Source of the DNA: Mesorhizobium caraganae
GTDB taxonomy: Bacteria; Pseudomonadota; Alphaproteobacteria; Rhizobiales; Rhizobiaceae
Length of the DNA: 64,000 nucleotides
Reading direction: 5' to 3'
Assembly: GCF_016836705.1 (NCBI RefSeq)
Contig: NZ_JAFCGY010000009.1
Span: forward strand, 113,547-177,546
Part shown: in pieces, positions 53,326 through 61,138 of the stretch
How the letters are laid out: every line of letters starts with the position of its first letter
Position numbering within the stretch: the stretch's first letter is position 1
Program-made: the position numbers and the translations under genes
Notes under the pieces: model-generated
What the model was told of the DNA's origin: nothing
Databases searched by the model: none
Seen by the model: the letters and a program-made list of their open reading frames with translations, nothing else

Positions 53326-53452
53326 GGCAGCAGGATAGAGGCGCCCAGCACGGCCATCAGGAAGCAAGCGACCATGCCGATCATGTCGCGCTGCCTGTAG
53401 CGCCAGACCGCGCCAGCGAGGATGACGATGTGATCCAGGGCAGCTGTGAGGC

Positions 53453-53653
53453 TTATTGGACAGTAGGTTTGGGTATGAACTTGGGCGATTGTAAATCGTG
53501 GCCCAACTTTGTTGCCTGAGCGGGCCTAAGTATGATCGGAACAACATCACCTTCGGCGGGGTAAAGCAGTAAGACGACACCGCCGACTACTTCACTCATG
53601 GCTACCTCCCACTTGTCGATGGTGATAGCGGCCTTCTCGATATTGCGTGCCAT
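53453..53653 (-). CDS. small hypothetical protein
   Basis: The 66-residue protein reads MARNIEKAAITIDKWEVAMS and VVPIILRPAQATKLGHDLQ. The ATG at 53653 has AAGGGGC upstream. It is a simple, possibly real small gene of unknown function; longer in-frame starts add low-complexity sequence. Confidence 0.5.
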   Translation of the reverse strand: MARNIEKAAITIDKWEVAMSEVVGGVVLLLYPAEGDVVPIILRPAQATKLGHDLQSPKFIPKPTVQ

Positions 53654-54125
53654 TTGCTGCCCCTTGCCCCGCGGTAGCATCGCGCAACCTGTGCGCGAAC
53701 GCAAGCTTCGCTTCCCGCGGACTAGGCGAAAAAGCCTAGCCGGCATTGCTTTCGCCGGCTTGCCGCATCCCCAGCGAGGCTGAATTGGCGGCTCGCTCCT
53801 TGAGGGGCTACGACAATGAATGCGCATATGAAGGGGTATCGGGGGGCGAGCCGGTGGCAGATGCAGCGGGCTGGCGTTTCGAACTAGGTGAGTTCGTAAC
53901 ACACAAAGACCAAAGCTTACCGTCGCTAGTGATGGGGGCGGGTTAGGACGACCAAAGGATGCGAGATTTACGGCGTGCGCTCATTCGCCATCTTGGATCC
54001 CTGTAGGGATCGCATGATTGAGGGCGACTGCCTCAAGCCGATCGATGACGAGGCATGGTCAGACTGCCTGCTCGCTGGCACGCAATACGACCCGCGTGTT
54101 GCCGTCTGATAACTTTGCGCAGTGT
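53654..54125. other. gene-free stretch with short hairpins
   Basis: No supported gene. It contains GCCGGCATTGCTTTCGCCGG-type dyads near 53738-53760 and an AGGCGAAAAAGCCT dyad near 53723-53737. The remainder is unremarkable. Confidence 0.4.
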
Positions 54126-54159
54126 GAAAAACCCGCTGCCTGGGGAGAGGCAGCGGGTT
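54126..54159 (-). terminator. strong rho-independent terminator on the minus strand
   Basis: An 11-bp perfect stem, AACCCGCTGCC (54130-54140) with GGCAGCGGGTT (54149-54159), encloses an 8-nt loop. Read on the minus strand it is followed by TTTTTCACAC, a proper U-tract. No minus-strand gene ends here: the nearest stop is 54355, so the transcript may be non-coding or a long 3' UTR. Confidence 0.7.
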
Positions 54160-54316
54160 GATTTCAAGCTCGCGGGGGGGTGAGCTTGGCACGCCATCGC
54201 TTGGGAGGGGTAGATGGCCGACACCTAATAAAGTAGCGGCTACAATTCCGCGCCGCAATTGTGCGAAGGTGTTGCCGCCCTAAACGAAGGCGCTACCGGA
54301 TCACATGAAGGTTTAT

Positions 54317-54345
54317 CCCGCTTCGGCGGGGTCCTTCTATTTGCT
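54317..54345. terminator. UUCG-loop hairpin after the DUF2934 gene
   Basis: CCCGC-TTCG-GCGGG (54317-54330) is a stable tetraloop stem. On the plus strand it is followed by GTCCTTCTATTT. On the minus strand it lies 25 nt past the DUF2934 stop. It may act in either direction. Confidence 0.45.
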
Positions 54346-54354
54346 GAAATTCTG

Positions 54355-54714
54355 TTAGCCGGTCGCCAAACTCCGGGCTGCCTCCTCGATCGCCTCGCGG
54401 TCATTGCCCAACCTATCAATTAGGTCTTGGGCTTGGTCGCCCGTAATGCCGGTACGCATCGCCAGCGCCTCTACCGTCATGACGTCGGAACTGGCGGCCT
54501 CAGCACGCCGCTGCTTTCTCGTCTTGGCCGATAGCACCATCGCTCCAGCGGCACTTGGTTCGGTAAATGCGTGATCAGTTTCCAATTGATTCTCGCGCTC
54601 GATTTCTGCCTCAGCTTGGTGCCAATGTTTCTCTGGGTCGCCATGCACGCCGCCTTCGCGCTCCCAAATTTCGTATGCTCGTTGCTGAATTTTTTCGTGC
54701 CGTTCGTCGCCCAT
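54355..54714 (-). CDS. DUF2934-domain protein
   Basis: The 119-residue protein opens with the DUF2934 motif QQRAYEIWEREGGVHGDPEK, HWHQAEAEIE. It ends with a helical tail (EALAMRTGITGDQAQDLIDR) resembling the small DUF3606 fold. The ATG at 54714 has GGAGG 7 nt upstream. DUF2934 proteins are common in rhizobia and have no known role. Confidence 0.82.
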   Translation of the reverse strand: MGDERHEKIQQRAYEIWEREGGVHGDPEKHWHQAEAEIERENQLETDHAFTEPSAAGAMVLSAKTRKQRRAEAASSDVMTVEALAMRTGITGDQAQDLIDRLGNDREAIEEAARSLATG

Positions 54715-54912
54715 GTTGAGTCCTCCGTGAATTCTCTCTCAACGCGGAGGAGGGCGGAATGATCCCACCGCGGAAATGCAAATTTGCCATGTTGCTATTC
54801 GCGGCCTCCGATCCTTACCACTCCTTACAAATCAAGGGCTTACGTTGCTACGCATTTGGGGACCAGCAACATGGTTCGGGGCGGATTTGGTAGCTAAGTG
54901 ATTGATTTTGTT

Positions 54913-54986
54913 TGGCTGGGGAACCTGGATTCGAACCAGGACTAACGGAGTCAGAGTCCGTGGGTCTACCGTTAACCTATTCCCCA
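54913..54986 (-). tRNA. tRNA-Gln (anticodon CUG)
   Basis: The 74-nt minus-strand gene has acceptor arm TGGGGAA/TTCCCCA, discriminator G and encoded CCA. The anticodon stem is ACGGA/TCCGT with loop CTCTGAC (anticodon CTG), and the T-arm is CCTGGTTCGAATCCAGG. All parts of a cloverleaf are present. Its 3' end points toward lower coordinates, into the gene-poor region. Confidence 0.95.
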
Positions 54987-55119
54987 GCAGGCGCTGTCGC
55001 GCTGGTGGGCCGCCGAAGCAGCCGCGCGTGCCTTGTAGCCGCCGCCGGAAAATAGTCAAGCCTGCGTTGCGTTTCAATCATGGGCTTTTGGTTTGCTCCG
55101 TTGATACGCGGGCAGGGCG

Positions 55120-56052
55120 CTACGTCTCGCCTCGGCTGTATTGCGAATGCTCGAAGAACAGCACCACGCCAAGCGCGATCAGCAGCGGGATGATCAGGTA
55201 GAACAGCCGAAACACCAAAAGCGCTGCCAGCACGCCGACCGGGTCCATCTGCGAAAGCCCGGCCAGGAACACGACCTCGAACACGCCGAGCCCGCCCGGC
55301 GCGTGCGAGATCTGCGCTACCGAGAACGACACCAGGAACACGCCGAGGATGACGAAATAGCCGGGATTGCCGGCCACGGGCAGGGCAAAGAAGATGATTG
55401 CCGCCGCCGCCAGCAGCTCGATCGGGCCGATCAGCAATTGCCGCGCCACGATCGGCAGCGCCGGGTAGTGCAGCTGGAAGCCGGCGATTTTCAGCGGCTT
55501 CAGATGCAGCCAGCTGCCGAAGATATAGGCGCCGACCAGAATGAGCAAAGCGATGCCGGCGGCGATCGCCAGCCCGCGGTGGGGTGCGCCGGAAAAGCGG
55601 TCGATGATTGCAGGCTCGAACACCAGCACCAGGCCGCCAACCAGCAGGCTGGAGAGCACGAAGGTGATCCAGCAGATCGCCACCAATATGCCGACATCCT
55701 GGCCGGTCAGTCCCCTGGTGCCATAGGCGCGGTAGCGGATCACCGCGCCCGATAACACCGAGCCGCCAATATTGTGCGACAGCGCGTAGGTGGTGAAGGA
55801 GCAGAAGGTGACGAACAGCCACGACACTTTCTTGCCGATATGCAAGAGCGCGATGTGGTCGTAGCCGGCAAGCGAGGCGTAGGCGACCACCGAACTCAGC
55901 GCCGCCAGCACCCAGCCGCGGGTGGGGATGGCGACGATGCCGTCCCAGACATCGTCGAGCGAGATGCCGCGCAGCTCATGCCACAGCAACAGCAGCGAGA
56001 AGATCACCGCTGCAATGCCGATGACCGGCCACAGATAGCGCCTCCAGTTCAT
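55120..56052 (-). CDS. UPF0104 / lysylphosphatidylglycerol synthase-like membrane protein
   Basis: The 310-residue protein has about eight helices and the family blocks GYDHIALLHIGKKVSWLF, ALSHNIGGSVLSGAVIRYRA and SHAPGGLGVFEVVFLAGL. This is the flippase-like membrane domain of MprF/LPG synthases without the catalytic acyltransferase domain. It may flip a lipid; substrate unknown. It stands alone, divergent from ppx across 286 bp without another gene. Confidence 0.85.
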   Translation of the reverse strand: MNWRRYLWPVIGIAAVIFSLLLLWHELRGISLDDVWDGIVAIPTRGWVLAALSSVVAYASLAGYDHIALLHIGKKVSWLFVTFCSFTTYALSHNIGGSVLSGAVIRYRAYGTRGLTGQDVGILVAICWITFVLSSLLVGGLVLVFEPAIIDRFSGAPHRGLAIAAGIALLILVGAYIFGSWLHLKPLKIAGFQLHYPALPIVARQLLIGPIELLAAAAIIFFALPVAGNPGYFVILGVFLVSFSVAQISHAPGGLGVFEVVFLAGLSQMDPVGVLAALLVFRLFYLIIPLLIALGVVLFFEHSQYSRGET

Positions 56053-56338
56053 GGAGTTCTCGTCATGCGTTGCTGCCCATCGCCCAGGCGGGCGTGAAAA
56101 AATCCGCGATTCACCAATATTGCCCTCATTTCAGAAATGCCTCATTGAAGCCGGCTATTCAATCGGACAAGCCCCGCTATTCAACGCGGGCGAGCGTTGC
56201 CGCTGCATGATGCCGGCAAAATTTGCCCCGCTGCTCTTGGTGATCCGGTCCAGCACTGCTACTCTGGCGGCAACTTAAAACATTTAGGTGCCTGCTGCGT
56301 CCGGTTTCCCGGTTCGCGCGGCGCCGGAAGGACCCGAA

Positions 56339-57703
56339 GTGGAAGACCACGACACCGGCGCAGGCGCGCCGGAAGTGGGCGTGTCCAGGGCTTCGCCGCC
56401 GTCAGGCGGGCCAAGCCCATCCGCCGGGCGGCCCCGCCAGGCGGGGCCCCAGTCCGGTAACGGACAGGCCGGCGACGCCCAGCCTCAGCGAGGCAAAGCG
56501 AGAAAGCGGCGCAAGCGCCGGCGCGGACGCAAGGTTTTTGCACGCGGTGAGCTCGCTACGGCCGCGCATCTCGTTGCGGCGTCAGCCGTCAACATCGTCG
56601 CGGCCGGCCCGCCGGCCGTCAGCATCGCGCCAAGCCCCATGGCCGCGCCTCCGGCTCCGCAGCCCAGGCCCGAACAGCCCATACAGCGGCCGCCGATGCA
56701 GGAATTGCCGGTGTTTGCCGCGCTCGATCTCGGCACCAACAATTGCCGGCTTTTGGTCGCGGTGCCGCAGCGGCACGGCCAGTTCCGTGTCATCGACGCC
56801 TTTTCACGCATCGTCAGGCTGGGCGAGGGGCTGACGGCCAACGGGCACCTGAGCCAGGCGGCGATGGACCGCGCCGTCGAGGCGCTGAAAATCTGCGGCG
56901 ACAAACTGCGCAACCGCAAGATCAAGAAGGCGCGGCTGATCGCCACCGAAGCCTGCCGCACTGCCGACAATGGCGTCGAATTCCTGCAGCGCGTCGAGCG
57001 CGAGGCCGGTCTGAAACTCGAGATCATCGACCGCCAGACCGAGGCCCGCCTTGCGGTGTCGGGCTGCGGCTCGCTGGTCGAGCGCGACACGCAAGGGGTG
57101 GTGCTGTTCGACATTGGCGGCGGCTCGTCCGAAATCGCGCTGATCGACCTTACCGGCCAGCGCTCGCCGCGGCTTGCCAACCACATCGTGTCATGGACGT
57201 CGCTGCCGGTCGGCGTCGTCTCACTCGCCGAGCGTTTTGGCGGCCGCACGGTGACGCGCGAAATTTTTGCCGCCATGGTCGAGGATGTCGCCGTGCGGCT
57301 GAGGTCCTTCGACGGCCGCGACCGGCTGAGCCATGTGCTTGCCAGCCCGAAATTCCATCTGCTGGGCACATCCGGCACGGTGACGACTCTGGCCGGCGTC
57401 CATCTCGACCTCGAGCGCTACGACCGCCGCCGGGTCGACGGGTTGTGGATGGACCGTGACAGCGTCGATCGCATGGTCGAAAAGCTGGTCGGCTGGGATT
57501 TCCAGCAGCGCTGCGCCAACCCTTGCATCGGCGCCGACCGCGCCGACCTGGTGCTGGCCGGCTGTGCTATCCTCGAAGCCATCCGCGCCGTGTGGCCGTC
57601 GGAGCGGCTGCGCGTCGCCGACCGCGGCCTGCGCGAAGGCATTTTGAGCGAGCTGATGGCCGATGACGGCGTCTGGCGCAACAGTGGGCGTGGCCGACAG
57701 TGA
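56339..57703 (+). CDS. ppx: exopolyphosphatase / guanosine pentaphosphate phosphohydrolase (Ppx/GppA)
   Basis: The 454-residue protein has the ASKHA fold with FAALDLGTNNCRLLVAVPQ (phosphate 1 loop) and VLFDIGGGSSEIALIDL (phosphate 2 loop), then LLGTSGTVTTLAGV. It degrades polyphosphate or pppGpp. The first about 120 residues are unusual: low complexity, rich in Pro, Ala and Gly, with the basic run GKARKRRKRRRGRK. The GTG at 56339 has GGAAGGA upstream; an earlier GTG at 56288 lacks a site. The stop overlaps the rlmE GTG, so the genes are coupled. Confidence 0.9.
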   Translation: MEDHDTGAGAPEVGVSRASPPSGGPSPSAGRPRQAGPQSGNGQAGDAQPQRGKARKRRKRRRGRKVFARGELATAAHLVAASAVNIVAAGPPAVSIAPSPMAAPPAPQPRPEQPIQRPPMQELPVFAALDLGTNNCRLLVAVPQRHGQFRVIDAFSRIVRLGEGLTANGHLSQAAMDRAVEALKICGDKLRNRKIKKARLIATEACRTADNGVEFLQRVEREAGLKLEIIDRQTEARLAVSGCGSLVERDTQGVVLFDIGGGSSEIALIDLTGQRSPRLANHIVSWTSLPVGVVSLAERFGGRTVTREIFAAMVEDVAVRLRSFDGRDRLSHVLASPKFHLLGTSGTVTTLAGVHLDLERYDRRRVDGLWMDRDSVDRMVEKLVGWDFQQRCANPCIGADRADLVLAGCAILEAIRAVWPSERLRVADRGLREGILSELMADDGVWRNSGRGRQ

Positions 57704-58422
57704 CTAAGAAACCGGAAAAACCAGGTTCTGCCAGCATCCGCGTGCTGAAGACGCGGATCAAGAAAAAGAGCGGCCTGAAGGAATCGTCGCGCCGCTGGCT
57801 GCAGCGCCACATCAACGACCCCTATGTCCAGCGCTCCAAGGCCGACGGCTACCGCTCGCGCGCGGCCTACAAGCTGATCGAGATCGACGACAAGCATCAT
57901 CTCTTGAAGCCCGGCATGAAGGTCATCGACCTCGGGGCCGCGCCCGGCGGCTGGTGCCAGGTGGCGGCCGCGAGGACGAAATCGACGGCGGACAATCCGC
58001 ATGTCATCGGCATCGACTATCTCGAAATGGATGCCGTGCCCGGCGCTCCCGTGCTGCTCATGGATTTCCTCGACCCCGAAGCGCCGCAAAAGCTCGCCGA
58101 AGCGCTGGGCGGCGACCCCGATGTCGTGCTGTCCGACATGGCGGCGCCGACCACCGGCCACAAGCGAACCGACCATATCCGCACCATGCATCTGTGCGAG
58201 GTGGCAGCCGATTTCGCGCTGTCGGTGCTGAAGCCGGGCGGGCATTTTCTGGCCAAGACGTTTCAGGGCGGCGCCGAGAATGAGCTGCTCTCCATGCTCA
58301 AGAAGAACTTTCGCTCGGTCCACCACGTGAAGCCGCCGGCGTCGCGCGATGAGTCGGTGGAGCTTTATTTATTGGCGAAGGATTTCAAAGGGCGCGTTCT
58401 TCCTTCTCCCCTTGTGGGGTGA
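57700..58422 (+). CDS. rlmE: 23S rRNA (uridine-2'-O-)-methyltransferase RlmE (FtsJ/RrmJ)
   Basis: The 240-residue protein has the SAM motif VIDLGAAPGGWCQVA and the catalytic set: Lys in AAYKLIEID, Asp in LSDMAAPTTGHKRTDH, Lys in FLAKTFQGG and Glu in SVELYLLAK. RlmE methylates U2552 of 23S rRNA. The GTG start overlaps the ppx stop. The last residues (RVLPSPLVG) and the stop codon are encoded by the first arm of a family B repeat, so the native tail has probably been replaced. Confidence 0.93.
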   Translation: MTKKPEKPGSASIRVLKTRIKKKSGLKESSRRWLQRHINDPYVQRSKADGYRSRAAYKLIEIDDKHHLLKPGMKVIDLGAAPGGWCQVAAARTKSTADNPHVIGIDYLEMDAVPGAPVLLMDFLDPEAPQKLAEALGGDPDVVLSDMAAPTTGHKRTDHIRTMHLCEVAADFALSVLKPGGHFLAKTFQGGAENELLSMLKKNFRSVHHVKPPASRDESVELYLLAKDFKGRVLPSPLVG

Positions 58423-58630
58423 GAAGCGGTCCGTGCAGCGGACGAAAAGCCAATTGCTTGGCTTTTCGAGCTTCGAACGCCCTGAGCCTGCGAAGGGCCG
58501 GGTGGTGGCCGATCCACCCCGCCGGGTCCCCGCTGCTTCGCAGCGTCCCGGCGTTCGCCGGCCTTTCATCGTGCCACCGGCACGATGAATTCGCTTCGCG
58601 AACCGGCTGCTCACCCCACAGGGGGAGAAG
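58397..58630. repeat. palindromic mosaic repeat, family B copy 2
   Basis: It begins CCTTCTCCCCTTGTGGGGTG and ends TGCTCACCCCACAGGGGGAG. Internal blocks (GAAAAGCCAATTGCTTGGCT, CGCTGCTTCGCAGCG, ATCGTGCCACCGGCACGAT) are those of 22815-23040 in reverse order and orientation. It overlaps the last about 26 bases of rlmE. Confidence 0.85.
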
Positions 58631-58647
58631 GCAAAGGCGCCGCGCCG

Positions 58648-60158
58648 CTACTTTCCCGCCGTGCTCACTGGCTCCAGCGTCTTCGGCGTCGTCAACCGGC
58701 CATGACCCGACACGGCGTTGCCGGCGTCCGGCGCCAGCCGCATGAACGATATTGACGCTGCCGCCGACACCGCCGCCACGATGAAGAAGGCGATTTGGAA
58801 ATCGCCAAGCGTCAGCGGGCCGCCATGGATCGAGGTCGAGACTTCCAGGATGCCGCCGGCCAGCGCCACGCCGAGCGCGATCGACAGCTGCTGGAACACC
58901 GCCGTGATCGGCGTCGCCTTGCTAGTGTCTTCCGCCGACACCTCGGCATAGGAAAGCGCGTTGACGCCGGTAAAGAACATCGAGCGGATAAAGCCGCCGA
59001 CCAGCAACATGGCCAGCATCAGCGCGTAAGGCGTCTCCGGCGTGAACAGGCCGTATATGGCGATCGATGCGGCGGCGATCAGCGAGCCCCAGATCAAAAC
59101 GCGGCGGAAGCCGGCCAGCCGGAAGATCAGCGCCGTGACGAACTTCATGCCGATGGCGCCGATGGCCGAGACGAAGGTGATCATGCCCGACTGGAACGGC
59201 GTCAGCCCGAAGCCGATCTGGAACATCAGCGGCAACAGGAACGGCACCGCGCCGATGCCGATGCGAAACAGCGAGCCGCCGAGCACCGAGGAGCGGAACA
59301 CCTGGTTGCGGAACAGTTCCAGCGCCAGCAGCGGGTTTTTGGCGCGGCGCCCATGCAGGAGGTAGAGTGCGCCGGAAATCAGCCCGACCGCCACGGTGAT
59401 GAAGCCGATCGCCGGCGGTAGATAAGGCAGGCTGACCACGGACAGGCCGAAGACAACGCCCGATGCGGCGAGCCCGCTTAGCACGAAGCCGGGAAATCGA
59501 GCGGCGGCGTTTCTGCGGCATCGGTTTGCGGCAGGAAGCGCGTCGCCAGCCAGATGCCGATCAGCCCGATCGGCACGTTGATCAGGAAAATCCAGTGCCA
59601 GGTGAAATAGGTGGTGATGAAGCCGCCGATCGGTGGTCCCACAAGCGGCCCGACCAGCGCCGGCACAGTCAACCACGACATGGCGGCGACCAGTTCGCTT
59701 TTCGGCGTCGCGCGCACCAGCACCAGGCGGCCGACCGGCGTCATCATGGCGCCGCCTATGCCTTGCAGGAAGCGCGAGACGACAAAGGCCGGGAGCGAAT
59801 TGGAGATGGCGCAAGCGACCGAGCCCAGGATGAACACACCGATCGCGGCCCGAAACACGTTCTTGGCGCCAAACCGGTCGGCCATCCAGCCGCTGATCGG
59901 AATGAAGATCGCCAGCGACACCAGATAGGCGGTCAGCGCCAGCTTGAGCGCGATCGGGCTGGTGTGGATGTCGACGGCGATCGCCGGCAGCGATGTCGCG
60001 ATGACGGTCGAATCCATGTTTTCCATGAACAGAGCGACCGCCAGTATGAGCGGAATGATGCGGTTCAACGAACGCGTCCGAACTGGCAAAAGGTGCGTGC
60101 CGACCGGGGCAAGCCGGCACGAAAAGGCGGTTATCACGCCCTTACCCGGATGTCGCAT
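58648..60158 (-). pseudogene. DHA2-family MFS drug-efflux-type transporter, frameshifted
   Basis: The N-terminal half (RIIPLILAVALFMENMDS, VIATSLPAIAVDI, SGWMADRFGAKNVFRAAIGV, motif C-like region near LVGPPIGGFI) reads to ETPPLDFPASC and stops. The C-terminal half continues in another frame as FPGFVLSGLAASGVVFGLSV to the stop at 58648. Restoring one base in the TTTCCCGGC run (about 59488-59496) joins them into one 14-helix transporter of about 500 residues. A one-base deletion, real or a sequencing error, is the simplest reading. The start is uncertain (ATG 60158 or TTG 60068). Confidence 0.75.
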
Positions 60159-60264
60159 TAATTTGCTGTCACTTTTGTGCGACCGCCTGCTCGCGCGGGC
60201 ATGGCAGCGTTCCAAGGCAAGCAGAGAGGAATAGCTCTTGCGAAAGGCGACGCGGCGCATTATT

Positions 60265-60281
60265 GTAGTGAATATAACTAC
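60265..60281. promoter_or_regulatory. candidate toxin-antitoxin operator
   Basis: GTAGT and ACTAC form an inverted repeat with a 7-bp AT-rich spacer (GAATATA), 15 bp before the antitoxin start. Antitoxins of the Phd/VapB type repress their own promoters at such dyads. Confidence 0.5.
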
Positions 60282-60296
60282 TATATGGGCGTTATC

Positions 60297-60542
60297 ATGG
60301 AAGAGGCCGTTTCGGCAGCCGATGCCAACCGCAAATTCTCGCTCCTCCTGCGCGGTGTTCGGGAAGGGCAAAGCTATGTCGTGACCAGCCATGGACGACC
60401 CGTTGCGCGGATCGTGCCCGCAGGGCAGCCCGACGCCGTGGCTTCCCGCTCGCGCGCCGCGCTGCTGTCGCGCCTCGAACGCCAGCCTGTATTAGAGGCC
60501 GGGCGCTGGACCCGCGACGAGCTTTACGAGGACGGGCGGTGA
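60297..60542 (+). CDS. Phd/YefM-type antitoxin
   Basis: The 81-residue protein reads EEAVSAADANRKFSLLLRGV, REGQSYVVTSHGRPVARIVP, the Phd/YefM fold, and ends in a toxin-binding tail (GRWTRDELYEDGR). It neutralises the downstream PIN toxin and binds its own operator. The ATG at 60297 begins at the domain; an ATG at 60285 would add four residues. The stop overlaps the toxin start. Confidence 0.85.
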   Translation: MEEAVSAADANRKFSLLLRGVREGQSYVVTSHGRPVARIVPAGQPDAVASRSRAALLSRLERQPVLEAGRWTRDELYEDGR

Positions 60543-60994
60543 AGGTCGCGCTTGATACCAACATCCTTGTCTATGCGGAGGGGATCAACGGAGCCGAGAA
60601 GCGCGACATCGTTTTCGATCTACTGCGCGACATGGCGCAGGAGGCCGCCATCATTCCGGTCCAGGTGCTCGGCGAGCTGTTCACCGTTCTGACACGTAAG
60701 GCCGGAAGGTCGCGCGCGGAAGCCCGTGACGCCTTGTTGAGCTGGCGCGACGCGTTTCCGGTTGTCGGCACCACACCGGAGGTGATGACGGTGGCGGCCG
60801 ATCTCGCGATCGATCACCATTTCGGCATCTGGGACTCCACTATCCTGTCCGTTGCCTCGCAAACCGGTTGCCGGCTGCTGCTGTCGGAAGACCTGCAGGA
60901 CGGCTTCACCTGGGGCGGCGTAACGGTTGTCAATCCTTTCGCATCGCCGCGCCATGCCTTGCTCGATGCTCTGCTGGGCAAGTCCGCCGAATAG
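60539..60994 (+). CDS. vapC: VapC-type PIN-domain toxin
   Basis: The 151-residue protein has the PIN acidic residues: Asp6 in VALDTNILVYA, Glu46 in VLGELFTVL, Asp99 in GIWDSTIL and an acidic C-terminal cluster (SEDLQDG). PIN toxins are metal-dependent ribonucleases that cut tRNA or rRNA. The GTG start overlaps the antitoxin stop (GTGA), the standard coupled arrangement. All catalytic residues are present, so the toxin should be active. Confidence 0.88.
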   Translation: MKVALDTNILVYAEGINGAEKRDIVFDLLRDMAQEAAIIPVQVLGELFTVLTRKAGRSRAEARDALLSWRDAFPVVGTTPEVMTVAADLAIDHHFGIWDSTILSVASQTGCRLLLSEDLQDGFTWGGVTVVNPFASPRHALLDALLGKSAE

Positions 60995-61138
60995 GCAATC
61001 ATCGGCTTTTCATCGGCGCCGCGACGTGTTACCAGCCAGCGCCAATCCTGAAAGGGAAGAAACGAGTCGGCGCTGTCCATTGCGGTCCAGCGCTTTTTTG
61101 TATTCTCCCAGCGCTTTTTCGTATTCGAAGGACTGGCC

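Noticed and set aside
45780..54986. Direct repeat of the tRNA-Gln 3' end marking an island boundary
   Set aside because: Read by eye, no second copy of the T-arm/acceptor segment was found, so no attachment site is annotated.
59485..59500. Programmed frameshifting in the MFS gene
   Set aside because: TTTCCCGGC is not a standard slippery heptamer with a clear downstream stimulator; deletion or sequencing error is simpler.
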